Origin: Methylobacter tundripaludum
GTDB taxonomy: Bacteria > Pseudomonadota > Gammaproteobacteria > Methylococcales > Methylomonadaceae
Length of the DNA: 64,000 bases
Direction of reading: 5' to 3'
NCBI RefSeq assembly: GCF_002934365.1
Contig: NZ_PTIY01000003.1
Location: 186,001 to 250,000 of the forward strand
In this document: one piece after another, positions 28,413-38,000 of the stretch
How positions within the stretch are numbered: position 1 is the stretch's first letter
Layout of the letters: the number at the start of each line of letters is the position of its first letter
Translations under genes and position numbers: made by a program
The notes under the pieces: generated by a model
What the model saw: the letters and a program-made list of their open reading frames with translations, nothing else
The model's database searches: none
What the model was told of the DNA's origin: nothing

Positions 28413-29241
28413 GACCGTCTATTTAAACGGTCAGTACTTACCTCTAACCGAAGCCAAAGTATCGGTTCTGGATCGCGGCTTCCTGTTCGGCGACGGGATC
28501 TATGAGGTTATCCCGGCTTACTCGGGCAAATTGTTCCACTTTGAAGACCATATGGAGCGGCTGGAAAACAGCCTGTCCTCCATTCGCTTGGTTAACCCGC
28601 ATGAACGGGCGCAATGGCTGGAGATTCTGACGCCTTTGCTGGATGCAGGCCGGGATCAATCCGTTTACCTGCAAATCACCCGTGGCGTCTCCGACAAAAG
28701 GGATCACGCTTTCCCGGAAAAAGTCACTCCGACCGTATTCGCGATGTGCTCAGACATCGTGCCTTTGGCAAATTTGGAATCCGGTGTCAAAGCCATCAGC
28801 ATCGACGACAGCCGCTGGGAACTGTGCAATATTAAAGCCACCACGCTGCTGGCCAATATCTTGCTCAGGCAACAAGCCGTAGAAAAAGGTTGCGCCGAAG
28901 CCGTCCTGGTCAAAGACGGTTATGTGACCGAGGGCGCCGCCAGCAATATATTTGCCGTCATCGACGGCATCTTGATTACGCCGCCGCAAGGCACCGAAAT
29001 ATTGCCCGGCATTACCCGCAATGTCATTCTGGACATTGCCCGGCAAAACGGCATCCCCTACAGCGAAGAGATCATTTCATTGGATGCCTTGCAAACAGCC
29101 AGCGAAATCTGGCTAACCAGCTCGACACGGGAAATCGTACCGGTTGTGCAACTTGATAATGAACCCATTGCAAACGGCAAACCCGGCCCCATATGGGAAG
29201 CAATGAATCAATTATTCCAGGCTTACAAACGATCCCAATGA
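28402..29241 (+). CDS. dat: D-amino acid aminotransferase
   Basis: Fold-type IV PLP aminotransferase of 279 residues. The PLP lysine is Lys145 in CNIKATTLLANILL, the N-terminus VSVLDRGFLFGDGIYEVIPAY is typical of D-alanine aminotransferases, and EGAASNIF is the conserved phosphate-side loop. It would interconvert D-alanine and D-glutamate, which fits its place directly downstream of and overlapping dacA, whose reaction releases D-alanine. Branched-chain or aminodeoxychorismate lyase activity is an alternative within the fold but less likely. Confidence 0.9.
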   Translation: MDNKTVYLNGQYLPLTEAKVSVLDRGFLFGDGIYEVIPAYSGKLFHFEDHMERLENSLSSIRLVNPHERAQWLEILTPLLDAGRDQSVYLQITRGVSDKRDHAFPEKVTPTVFAMCSDIVPLANLESGVKAISIDDSRWELCNIKATTLLANILLRQQAVEKGCAEAVLVKDGYVTEGAASNIFAVIDGILITPPQGTEILPGITRNVILDIARQNGIPYSEEIISLDALQTASEIWLTSSTREIVPVVQLDNEPIANGKPGPIWEAMNQLFQAYKRSQ

Positions 29242-29501
29242 GTGAAGAAACCCTTTTAGAATTTCCCTGCCAGTTTCCGATCAAGGCAATGGGCAAAACC
29301 AATATCGAGCTCGACCTGCTGGTTGTTGAAATCGTGCGCCGCCATGTTGTCGACATTAACGAAGGCGCGGTAAGCACACGGCCCAGCAAAGACGGCAATT
29401 ACATGGCCGTAACCGTTATTGTAGAAGCAACCAGCAAGCAACAACTGGATGCTATTTACCAGGATTTGACCGATCATCCGCATGTTTTGATGGCGTTGTA
29501 G
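29238..29501 (+). CDS. ybeD: DUF493 family protein YbeD
   Basis: Small ACT-like/ferredoxin-fold protein of 87 residues. I set the start at the ATG at 29238, which overlaps the dat stop as ATGA; the longer frame would lie inside dat. FPIKAMGKTNIELDLLVVEIV and the C-terminal DHPHVLMAL are typical of YbeD. In E. coli ybeD also lies between dacA and lipB, so the order dacA-(dat)-ybeD-lipB-lipA is conserved. Biochemical role is not established. Confidence 0.92.
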   Translation: MSEETLLEFPCQFPIKAMGKTNIELDLLVVEIVRRHVVDINEGAVSTRPSKDGNYMAVTVIVEATSKQQLDAIYQDLTDHPHVLMAL

Positions 29502-29566
29502 GATATAAACGGAGCCGCACAACATCTGCAACGCTTTTATTGATAGATCACCATGAAGACACAAAG

Positions 29567-29595
29567 GACACGAAGTTATTTCTTCGTGTCTTTTT
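29567..29595 (+). terminator. Intrinsic terminator after ybeD
   Basis: Stem GACACGAAG / CTTCGTGTC (9 bp, perfect) with a 6-base loop, followed by TTTTT. It lies 66 bases after ybeD and should end the cell-wall transcript before lipB. Confidence 0.85.
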
Positions 29596-29620
29596 GATAG
29601 TTAAGGTTAAAAAACAGCTG

Positions 29621-29681
29621 CTCATTCTAAAATCCCGTTCGCCCTGAGCCTGTCGAAGGGTGAGCGGAATTTTAGAATGAG
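29621..29681. repeat. Palindromic repeat between ybeD and lipB
   Basis: Arms CTCATTCTAAAAT and ATTTTAGAATGAG pair perfectly and continue with few mismatches to a centre containing CCTGAGCCTGTCGAAGGG. The centre belongs to the TTCGACA(A/G)GCTCA family seen at several other places in the window. Non-coding. Confidence 0.75.
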
Positions 29682-29757
29682 CGGCAAAATGAGTGAACGG
29701 CTTTCACAAGCTCCTACTTGAGAAGTTACCAACTCTGCACAAACATAAGTCATCTTA

Positions 29758-30435
29758 ATGGTAACGATACGCAACTTAAGCTTGCAGGATTATGAATCCG
29801 TCTGGCAAGACATGCAGCGGTTCACCCAAAATCGCGACGCCGAAACCCCCGATGAAATCTGGATCACCGAACACCCGCCCGTTTATACACTGGGCCTAAA
29901 CGGCAAGCCTGAACATCTGCTGGATACCGGCGACATCCCGGTCATCAATTCCGACCGGGGCGGACAGGTCACCTATCACGGCCCCGGCCAGCTGGTTATT
30001 TACACCCTGATCGATATTAAACGGCTGAATCTCGGCGTCCGCTCGCTGGTCACAACGCTGGAACAAGCCATGATCTCCGCCTTGGCGCAATACGGCATTA
30101 TCGCGGTCGCCCGAGCCGACGCCCCCGGCGTTTATGTCAACGACAAGAAAATCGGTTCCATCGGCCTGCGCATCAAAAGAAATTGCAGCTATCACGGCCT
30201 GAGCATCAACAACCGGATGGATTTGCATCCTTTCGATCATATCAACACCTGCGGCTATTCGGGCCTTGAAGTGACCCAACTGGCCGACCTGGGCGTAACC
30301 GTCAGCAACGCTGAACTCGCCACCCTTGTTACCCAGGCTATAATTACCGCTCTGCAAAATTCGGCGCCTTTATCCCCTCTCCTGTTGGAGAGGGTTAGGG
30401 AGAGGAGTTTTAAAAAACCGAGTTTTGATCTGTAA
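29758..30435 (+). CDS. lipB: Lipoyl(octanoyl) transferase LipB
   Basis: Transfers octanoate from acyl carrier protein to lipoyl domains. 225 residues with [20 protein letters not shown], the lysine in [10 protein letters not shown] and the catalytic cysteine in [10 protein letters not shown]. The final ~22 residues ([13 protein letters not shown]...) are encoded by a CCCTCTCC-GGAGAGGG palindromic repeat and look like an acquired tail, not part of the fold. It is followed by lipA after 26 bases. The Shine-Dalgarno is weak. Confidence 0.93.
   Translation: MVTIRNLSLQDYESVWQDMQRFTQNRDAETPDEIWITEHPPVYTLGLNGKPEHLLDTGDIPVINSDRGGQVTYHGPGQLVIYTLIDIKRLNLGVRSLVTTLEQAMISALAQYGIIAVARADAPGVYVNDKKIGSIGLRIKRNCSYHGLSINNRMDLHPFDHINTCGYSGLEVTQLADLGVTVSNAELATLVTQAIITALQNSAPLSPLLLERVRERSFKKPSFDL
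30375..30394 (+). repeat. Palindromic repeat forming the lipB 3' end
   Basis: CCCTCTCC at 30375-30382 pairs with GGAGAGGG at 30387-30394, followed by TTAGGGAGAGGAG. It belongs to the same CCCTCTCCTG(T/A)TGGA family as the sequence near 50046. It is translated as the C-terminal tail of LipB. Confidence 0.75.
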
Positions 30436-30461
30436 ACACAAAATCTCACGGCATTAGCAAA

Positions 30462-31430
30462 ATGACTTATCAAGCGCCCTCCCGATCCACACCCGACTCC
30501 CACCAGCGCAGCACCGAAAAACTGGCGAAAATCCCGATCAAGGTGGAGCCTGCCGAAACCACGTTGCGCAAACCGGAATGGATACGCATCAAAATATCGG
30601 CCAGCGACGAAGTCACCCGTATCAAGCAGCTGCTGCGCGAAAACAACCTGCATACCGTTTGCGAAGAGGCCGCCTGCCCCAATCTGGGCGAATGTTTCCA
30701 GCACGGCACCGCCACCTTCATGATCATGGGCGACCTATGCACCCGCCGCTGCCCTTTTTGCGATGTCGCACACGGCAAACCGCTGGCGCTGGACAAAGAC
30801 GAACCCCAGCACCTGGCCGATGCGATACAAGCCATGGCCTTGAAATACGTCGTCATCACCTCGGTAGACCGTGACGACTTAAGAGACGGTGGTGCAGGCC
30901 ATTTTGCCGAGTGCATCGAAAAAATCCGCCTGCAAACGCCCGCGACCAAAATAGAAATCCTGGTACCCGACTTTCGCGGACGCATCGAAAAAGCCGTAGC
31001 CCTATTAGCCGAACAACCCTGCGACGTATTCAACCACAACCTGGAAACCGTCCCCCGGCTATACAAACAAGTGCGCCCCGGTTCCGACTACCAAGGCTCG
31101 CTAGACTTACTGCACCAATTCCATCAAGCCCAGCCGCAAGTACCCACCAAATCCGGCCTGATGCTCGGCGTAGGCGAACAGCCGGAAGAAGTGCATCAAG
31201 TCATGAAAGACTTATTAGCCCACGGCTGCTCAATGCTGACCATAGGCCAATACCTGCAACCCAGCAAAGCCCATTTGCCGGTGCAAAGCTACATCACGCC
31301 TGAACAATTCGCAGAATATGGCGAATTTGCCAAAGCTTTGGGATTTAAACAAGTCGCCAGCGCGCCAATGGTTAGGTCTTCATACCATGCTGATCTTCAG
31401 GCTAAAGGGGTAATGCCTATCTCTTTATGA
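30462..31430 (+). CDS. lipA: Lipoyl synthase LipA
   Basis: Radical-SAM enzyme that inserts two sulfurs into the octanoyl chain. 322 residues. The auxiliary cluster cysteines are C67, C72 and C78 ([12 protein letters not shown]), the radical-SAM cysteines C93, C97 and C100 (CTRRCPFC). The C-terminal serine ligand of the auxiliary cluster is in MVRSSYHAD. It completes the lipoate pathway with lipB. Confidence 0.97.
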   Translation: MTYQAPSRSTPDSHQRSTEKLAKIPIKVEPAETTLRKPEWIRIKISASDEVTRIKQLLRENNLHTVCEEAACPNLGECFQHGTATFMIMGDLCTRRCPFCDVAHGKPLALDKDEPQHLADAIQAMALKYVVITSVDRDDLRDGGAGHFAECIEKIRLQTPATKIEILVPDFRGRIEKAVALLAEQPCDVFNHNLETVPRLYKQVRPGSDYQGSLDLLHQFHQAQPQVPTKSGLMLGVGEQPEEVHQVMKDLLAHGCSMLTIGQYLQPSKAHLPVQSYITPEQFAEYGEFAKALGFKQVASAPMVRSSYHADLQAKGVMPISL

Positions 31431-31576
31431 TGCGGAGGAAAAATCAAAAATAGTCGCTCTGTTAAAAGATGACACTGTCGGACGTAGCGCGCCCAACCAG
31501 GACATTTCTTTTTAATTCGCTTTAGACAGTCACCCTTTAGCGGCGTATGATTCAGCTGTCAGCCCCGGAGAAAACC

Positions 31577-31789
31577 ATGCTAAACGTCAACCTACCTGAA
31601 AGAATTGAAACACGTCTTGTCGAGCTCTCAGCTAGAACCGGCAAATCACCCGACGCCATCACCCAAACCGCACTAGACCTCTACCTGGAAGAGCTTGAGG
31701 ATTGTCTGGATGTTGTAGAAATCAAAAAGCAAGGCGGGGAAACCGTCTCCCTGAATGAATTAGGCAAAGCGCTTGGCCTGGAAAGTTGA
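31577..31789 (+). CDS. RHH/RelB-type antitoxin
   Basis: A 70-residue antitoxin. The N-terminal MLNVNLPERIETRLVEL is a ribbon-helix-helix DNA-binding module followed by an acidic tail (LEELEDCLDVVEI). I chose the ATG at 31577 because CCGGAGAAAA lies upstream; the longer frame adds ten non-homologous residues. The last 17 bases overlap the toxin frame, normal for relBE/parDE pairs. It probably represses its own operon and neutralises the toxin, but the toxin appears frameshifted. Confidence 0.8.
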   Translation: MLNVNLPERIETRLVELSARTGKSPDAITQTALDLYLEELEDCLDVVEIKKQGGETVSLNELGKALGLES

Positions 31790-32021
31790 AATATCCGCCC
31801 ACACTGCTAAACAAATAACCAGCCTGGACAAACCCACTCAAAAGCGGATTTACACCTTTCTACAAAAACTTGAAACTGAAGCAGACCCTTTCAAGCTACT
31901 CATTCCCTACAAAGCAATCATGGCAGGCCTCTGGAAAAAGCGCCTGGGCGATTGGCGCATCGTGATTGAAGCTGATCATGGTAAACTCACTTTGATCGTT
32001 ATGAAAAATCGGGCATCGTAG
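31773..32021 (+). pseudogene. RelE/ParE-family toxin with 3' frameshift
   Basis: The frame starts at TTG (31773) with MAWKVEIS, the usual N-terminus of this RelE subgroup, and shows LDKPTQKRIYTFL and LGDWRIVIEADHGKLTLIVMK. The conserved C-terminal GHR motif is missing in this frame. It reappears in the next frame if one A is removed from the A5 run at 32004-32008: the sequence then reads IVMKIGHRS. In RelE proteins this segment carries catalytic residues, so the toxin is probably inactivated by a one-base insertion. Programmed frameshifting is an alternative but less likely. Confidence 0.7.
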
Positions 32022-32133
32022 TGGTTTATCGGTGAGCGGAACTTTATCGCTACGGGACATTGCCGCCCTTAACTCAAGATGTAGTTCCATAATGTATGGT
32101 CGGACAACAACTTTATCGTTGCCCGACATTCTG

Positions 32134-32394
32134 CTATTCGATAATGATGATATAGGCGGCACGAGCGGCAATTGCCAGTTCTACCAAATGATTGTCTGCT
32201 TCGTCCTTTAAATTGGGCCTCCACAGATAGCTCGCATCAATGGCTGTGCGGACTGCTGCGAAACCGTCCAGGAACTCCATCAGGGATACTGAAGTCTGTT
32301 TGCAGAGCGCCTGTATATAAGGCATTGTTTTTATAAGGCTAAGCATACTGTTTATTTTGAATTTTGCCGGCTTTTCCGCCGATCGTAGAAGCAT
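32134..32394 (-). pseudogene. Truncated PIN-domain toxin remnant
   Basis: 86 residues with the C-terminal half of a PIN-family (VapC-like) ribonuclease: YLWRPNLKDEADNHLVELAIAA then AYIII. Family members continue after this point with T-x-N/D-x-x-D-F, but here a stop follows. Downstream DNA (32022-32133) holds repeat-like sequence with two similar AACTTTATCG units. The N-terminal Asp-containing strand is also absent. I judge it a degraded toxin without a visible antitoxin. Confidence 0.55.
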
Positions 32395-32586
32395 GCCAAT
32401 ATATTGTTTTTATTGATATTTTATTGCTAATAATTCAGGGGCTGTGCCGGTTTTGATTGTAACTATTCAGCAGTTAAAAAATACCACACAGGCACCCAAA
32501 GCAGCCCACACGAATTTGACTGATAAAATGGAGCTTTTTTGTGCATTCATGTCATCGTTAAGTATTGAAGACAATTCATTGCAACA

Positions 32587-32630
32587 GGAGTGCAAGCTTC
32601 GCTTGTGCTTGCAGGCGAAGCCTGCACTCC
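32587..32630. repeat. Palindromic repeat (GGAGTGCA family)
   Basis: 16-bp arms (GGAGTGCAAGCTTCGC at 32587-32602 and its complement at 32615-32630) match at 15 positions around a 12-base loop. GGAGTGCAAGG also occurs inside the MITE-like element near 41561. The surrounding 32395-32687 shows no gene. Confidence 0.7.
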
Positions 32631-32687
32631 AGATGCCAGAGGCTTCCACATTCCCGCCCATTTGGCGAGCCCCCCCCAAAAACCGCA

Positions 32688-33557
32688 TTACTTAATCGCC
32701 CGCAACAGATTCCCGCAATACAGCTCCTTGCCGGTCTTTGCCGGTAGCCACAGCTGTTTTATTTCCAGTTGCTTTGCGGAAAAATACCGCCCGGCGGACG
32801 CCGCCAAATCGGCCCGCTCTATTTTGGGCGAGTAGGTGTTAAGGATTAAAAACGCACCCGGATTCATCAATCCATACGCTGTTTCTATCAAGCCGGACAG
32901 GTGGTTTTCCAGCTTCCATTTTTCGCCTTTTGCGCCTAAGCCCCAGGCGGGCGGGTCCATGATGATGCCGTCGTATTGTTTGCCCCGCTTCAATTCGCGC
33001 TGAGCGAATTTTAACGCATCCTCATGCACCCATTTGATGCCGGAAAGGTGGCTGCGTTCCTGGTTTTCGTTAGCCCAAGTGATCAGCTGTTTGACCGAAT
33101 CCACATGCGTGACTTCCGCTCCGTTGTCACGGGCAACCAGCGATGCCGCGCCGGTGTAGGCAAATAGGTTCAAAACTTTTTGACCGGCTCTAACCCGTTC
33201 TTTAATAAAACGCCAGTTTGCCTGCTGCTCGGGAAACAGGCCTATATGCTTGAATTTAGTCAGCTTCAAGCCGAAGTTCAGGTTTCCGTAGGAAATAAGC
33301 CATTGCTCAGGAGCATGCGCTTTGATGCTTTTCCAGCTGCCCTGCAATGTGGATTGTTCTTCAAATTCCCAATGCGCCATTTCCAGCCATTGGTCGTAGG
33401 GCCAGCCCGGTTTGAAATCGGCCTGGATTTCCGGGCGGATGGTAATGACCGCTCCCCACCGCTCCAGCTTTTTGCCGTCGCCCGCATCAAGCAGCTCATA
33501 ATCGGGCCAAGGCAGACCGTATTCGCGCGGGACTTTTTCGGTTTGTGCTCCTTGCAT
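32688..33557 (-). CDS. Class I SAM-dependent methyltransferase (RlmI/RlmK-like)
   Basis: A 289-residue Rossmann-fold methyltransferase. SAM motif I is LNLFAYTGAASLVA, the ribose-binding acidic residue follows in VTHVDS, and the catalytic DPPAWG motif (the DPPxF/W type used by 23S rRNA cytosine-C5 and related methyltransferases) lies in GIIMDPPAWG. It lacks the N-terminal PUA domain of RlmI and has about 90 residues of other N-terminal sequence, so the exact rRNA target is unknown. Monocistronic; convergent with the toxin region. Confidence 0.8.
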   Translation of the reverse strand: MQGAQTEKVPREYGLPWPDYELLDAGDGKKLERWGAVITIRPEIQADFKPGWPYDQWLEMAHWEFEEQSTLQGSWKSIKAHAPEQWLISYGNLNFGLKLTKFKHIGLFPEQQANWRFIKERVRAGQKVLNLFAYTGAASLVARDNGAEVTHVDSVKQLITWANENQERSHLSGIKWVHEDALKFAQRELKRGKQYDGIIMDPPAWGLGAKGEKWKLENHLSGLIETAYGLMNPGAFLILNTYSPKIERADLAASAGRYFSAKQLEIKQLWLPAKTGKELYCGNLLRAIK

Positions 33558-33739
33558 TATTCTTCCTCCTGCATAATCGGTAACGGGATTTATTTTTAAG
33601 CGTTTTTGTTGCGGATATTGACTATAAATTTAAGACGGTTAAGCCGTTCATGGTTCGACAAGCTCACTACGGACGGCTTAGCGCTTACATTGGTAGCCTA
33701 CATATTTTGAACTTTATGTTGTCTTTTAGCATCATATTA

Positions 33740-35071
33740 TTAATCTTGCTGCTGTATATGTTTCGGCTGCTCCAAGGTGGCTACCAGCAGGCCGGAAACC
33801 ATCATCGCATCCAGTTCCGCTTCAATTTCGCCGGTTAATAAATCCAAATGGTTCAGCTTGATTTCGATTCGGGAACGCGAGGAATCCAGCAATTCCAGCA
33901 GCCCGGATTTACCCAAGCGGTAAGCGTCTTCAGCCATTTGCTTTAATGCCGGTAAAGGCTGGAGTACATCATGCTCAAACTTTACGAGGGTGTCGCGGCG
34001 GCGCGCCAGCACATCCAAACTACGCTCCAACTCCTGTTTTGTTGACGCCAGCAGTAGATCGTGCTTCAGTAACGCGGCATTCTTTTCCGCCGCGGCTTTC
34101 GCCATGCCGCCTTGATTGCGGTCGAACAGCGGCAAATCTACTGAAACTCCTGAAAAAATCGCGTTGCCGTAAGGATTGTCGGTAAACGCGGTGCCCGCAA
34201 ACAAAGAGGGAACAGGAAATCGTTCACGCCGGGCGCGTTCAAGTCCGGCATCGGCGGCAACGGTTTCCCGGCGCGCACTTTCAAGCGCGGGGTTATTATT
34301 TTCAACTTGTTGCCAAAGGGTATTCGCATCGGCAGGAGCGCCTATCGGCGCCAGGGTGCCGGACGCCTGCAATTGCCAATCGGCAAATCCCAGCAAAACG
34401 CCGATTTTTCCAACCGTGCCGGCTATGTCGGTTTGCGCATTTTCCAGGCGCGCCTGTAAGTTTTGCATCTCTTGGGTGATGCGCAACACATCGTAACGGC
34501 TGGCGGTGCCGGCGCTTTCTTTGCCGCTGATAATGGTTTTTAAGCGTTCCAGTTCCTGTTGCGCTTCTTTCAGCACGACGACCCGTTGCTGCCCTGCCAA
34601 CAGTTGCACAAACAAACCCCAGGTATCGCGAACCAGCTGGTTGTATTCGACTTGAACATCGGTTTCGCTGACATCAACTTTACGCTCGGCCGCTTCTTGA
34701 CGCGCGCCCCGCTGTCCCGCCAACAGTACCGGCAACTCCACCGTAACATTTTGCTGCGACATGCCGTCGAACTGCGTTCCCACCCGCCCTCCGGCTTGGT
34801 CGTAGCGGCCGTAGCTTACTTTCGGATTAGGCAACACACTGGCCGCGACGACCTCCGCTTCAGCCGCTTCAATTTGGCTGCGCGCTACTGCATACCTTGG
34901 ACTTTTTTCCCGGACAATTTGCAACAGCTGTTGAATGGTGACGGCCTTAGGCAGAGCGTTTGCCTGCTCGGGTTCGGCGGCAAAAGCATTCTGCCGCATC
35001 ATCAGCCAGGTCATTAATCCTGCTATTGCCAGCGCACTACGACGATTAATTTTCAAAGACTCATGGTTCAT
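33740..35071 (-). CDS. TolC-family outer-membrane channel of an RND metal efflux system (CzcC-like)
   Basis: Outer-membrane factor of 443 residues with a signal peptide (cleaved near AFA-AEP) and two OEP repeats of long coiled helices (LLQIVREKSPRYAVARSQIE ..., AEEDAYRLGKSGLLELLDSS in the second repeat). It is third in a three-gene operon and starts four bases inside the end of the RND pump gene. It completes a trans-envelope conduit with the pump and adaptor. Metal specificity is set by the pump. Confidence 0.88.
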   Translation of the reverse strand: MNHESLKINRRSALAIAGLMTWLMMRQNAFAAEPEQANALPKAVTIQQLLQIVREKSPRYAVARSQIEAAEAEVVAASVLPNPKVSYGRYDQAGGRVGTQFDGMSQQNVTVELPVLLAGQRGARQEAAERKVDVSETDVQVEYNQLVRDTWGLFVQLLAGQQRVVVLKEAQQELERLKTIISGKESAGTASRYDVLRITQEMQNLQARLENAQTDIAGTVGKIGVLLGFADWQLQASGTLAPIGAPADANTLWQQVENNNPALESARRETVAADAGLERARRERFPVPSLFAGTAFTDNPYGNAIFSGVSVDLPLFDRNQGGMAKAAAEKNAALLKHDLLLASTKQELERSLDVLARRRDTLVKFEHDVLQPLPALKQMAEDAYRLGKSGLLELLDSSRSRIEIKLNHLDLLTGEIEAELDAMMVSGLLVATLEQPKHIQQQD

Positions 35072-38000
35072 AGTTTTGCATCCTCTGCGAGTTCATCCTC
35101 TTGTTCGGGTGTTAATAAATATCTCGAAGTCACCAGGCTGTAAATGACAGGCAATACAAACATGGCGACAAAAAAGGTGGTCAGCATTCCGCCGACAATC
35201 ACCACGGCAAAGGGCCGCTGCGTCTCGCTGCCGATGCCGGTCGACAACGCCATCGGCATTAAGCCGAGCAACGCCAGCAACGAGGCCATCAGCACCGCAC
35301 GCAACCTCAGGGTTGCGCCTTCGCGCACGGCTTCAAATAATTCAACGCTGTTGCGGCGCATTTCCTCGGTCGCGCTTAATACCAACAGCCCCATCAAACA
35401 GACTTGTCCCAACAAGGCGATAAAGCCGATAGCGGCGCTCACCGATAAAGGGATGCCGGTAAGAAAAAGCGCGAATACCCCGCCGGTCATCGCAAACGGC
35501 GTTGCAATCAGAATCGCCGCCGCGCTACGCCCGGATTGCAGCGCCGTGTACAGCAAGCCTAAAACGATCAGTATCGCAATCGGCACGACAATGCCTAGGC
35601 GCGCCATCGCCCGTTGCTGATTTTCAAACTCGCCGCCCCAGGCGATAAAATGCCCTTCGGGAATCTTCACTTTGGCATCGACCAAAGCAATCGCCTCATG
35701 AACAACCGATCCCAAATCGCGGCCTTCGACATTGAATTTAATCGCCATGTAACGGCTGTTGGCTTCTCGCTCAATAGACGTCCGTCCGCGTGCAATTTCC
35801 ATGTTGGCGAGATCGCGTAACGGAATGCGGGTTTCGGCCGGCGTAACGATACTTAAATCGCCGATCTTTTCCTGATCGTTACGATCCTTTTCCGGGAATC
35901 TCAAGCGAACGGGCACAGGCCGTTCGCCCTGCCACAATTGCGACACCACGCGTCCAGCCATCGCTATTTCGACGGTATCCTGCACGGTATCGACATTTAA
36001 ACCGTTACGCGCCAGCGCCGACCGGTCCAGGTTCACGCGCAGCTGCGGCACCTGCGATTCGCGGTAAATATCCAGGTCAATCACTCCCGGCACATTGGCT
36101 AATGCTGTTTTTATTTCTTCCAGCGTTTCCCGCATTTTTTCAAGGTCAGGCCCGTAAATTTTCAGCACCACTTTACCGCGCACGCCGCTGACGGCTTCCT
36201 CGACATTATCTTTAATCGGTTGTGAAAAGTTAAAGCGCACTCCCGGTATTTGCTCCAGCGACACGCGCATCGCATCGACCAGATGGTTTTTATGCAGGCC
36301 TTCGCGCCATTCATCGCGCGGCTTAAGATGCACGAAGGTTTCGCTCATGTTCACGCCTTCATTGTCCGTGCCGTCTTCGGAGCGGCCCTGTTGGCTCAAA
36401 ACGCCTTTGACTTCGGGATATTGCAACAGCCGTTTGCGTACATCCAGCAGAATCTCTTGCCCTTTATCCAGAGAAACGCTGGAGGGCATTTCGACAAACA
36501 CATGAATATCGCCTTCATCCAGTTCTGGCAAAAATTCGGTACCCAGTCTGGCGCCGGCCACGATACCGGCAATCAGCAAAACACCCGCGGCCATCAGTGC
36601 AGGGAACCGGCGGCGTAATGTATGATCAAGCAACTTTGCATAAACCCGGCGCAATTTTTCCAAAAAACGCGGCTCTGCGATCAGCGCATGTTTGGGCTGA
36701 ATGAATGACGCGCAAAGGGCCGGAATTAAAAACAACGCAAAGGCCAGTCCACCGGCCAAGGCAAAACTGTATGTCATCGCCAGCGGGCGGAAAATCCGTC
36801 CTTCAACGCGCTCCAGCGTAAACACCGGTATTAACGCGGCAATAATGATCAACATCGCGAAAAAAGCGGGCTTGGACACATCGAAGGCGGCGTTGCCGAT
36901 CAGACGCAGCATCTCCTTTCGCGTCCGTGGCTTTTGATGCGAGGCTTGATGAATGACGTTTTCCATTAGCACCACGGCGCCGTCCAAGATAATGCCGAAA
37001 TCAATCGCTCCCATGGAAATCAGATTGGCCGGCATGTTTAATTGGTACAGTCCCAAGAAAGCAACCAGCAGCGACAGCGGAATCACCGTTGCGACAATCA
37101 ACGACCCACGAATGCTGCGCAAAAACAGCCAAACGACCCCTACGACCAGAAAAAAACCATGCAGCAGATTGTCGAACACGGTATGCAGCGTTTTACTGAC
37201 CAGGTCCGAGCGATCCAGGAACGGGACAATGCGCATTCCTGCCGGCAGGATGCGTGCATTTAATTCCTCTACCTTGGCATGCAAGGCGTCCAGAACGCGC
37301 GTAGGGTTTTGTCCGCGCCGCAGCAGCGCAATCCCTTCGACGACTTCTTTCCGGTCATCCATCCCCACCGTACCGCGTCTTGGCGTGTAGGCCTGCACTA
37401 ATGTCGCAACATCGCCCACCGTAATCGGCGTGCCTTCGCGGTTTTTTAACACGATTTGTTTGATGTCCTCGGGCGAAACTAAATTGCCGACACCGCGCAC
37501 GACCATCTCTTGGTCGCCGTTACGAAGAAACCCGGCTCCAACGTTACGGTTGGATTTTTCAATCGCGGTTGCAACTTCTTCTAACGTAAGATCTAGCGAT
37601 TCGACTCGGGCGGGATCGATCTCAATATGAATTTCTTTATAGTAGCCGCCAAAAGACAAGACATCGGCAACACCCGGAATCTGGCGCAGGGTGCGCGAAA
37701 TACTCCACTCCAGTTCGGAGCGCCGCTCGAACAAGGTATGGCGATCGCTGACGACAATAAATTTATAAATTTCACCGAGCGGCGTGTAGTCGGGCGCTAG
37801 AACAGGCGTAACCTCAGGCGGCAATTCCGCGCCGGAAATGCGCTGGGAAATCTCGGTGCGCGAATGAAAACTATCGATATGGTCTTCAAAGGTGACGGTG
37901 ATTAATGACAAGCCAAACAAGCTTTGGCTGCGCATCTGAATCATGTCCGGCGTACCGTTCAGCACACGCTCTAAAGGAACGGTCACCTGCCGTTCGACTT

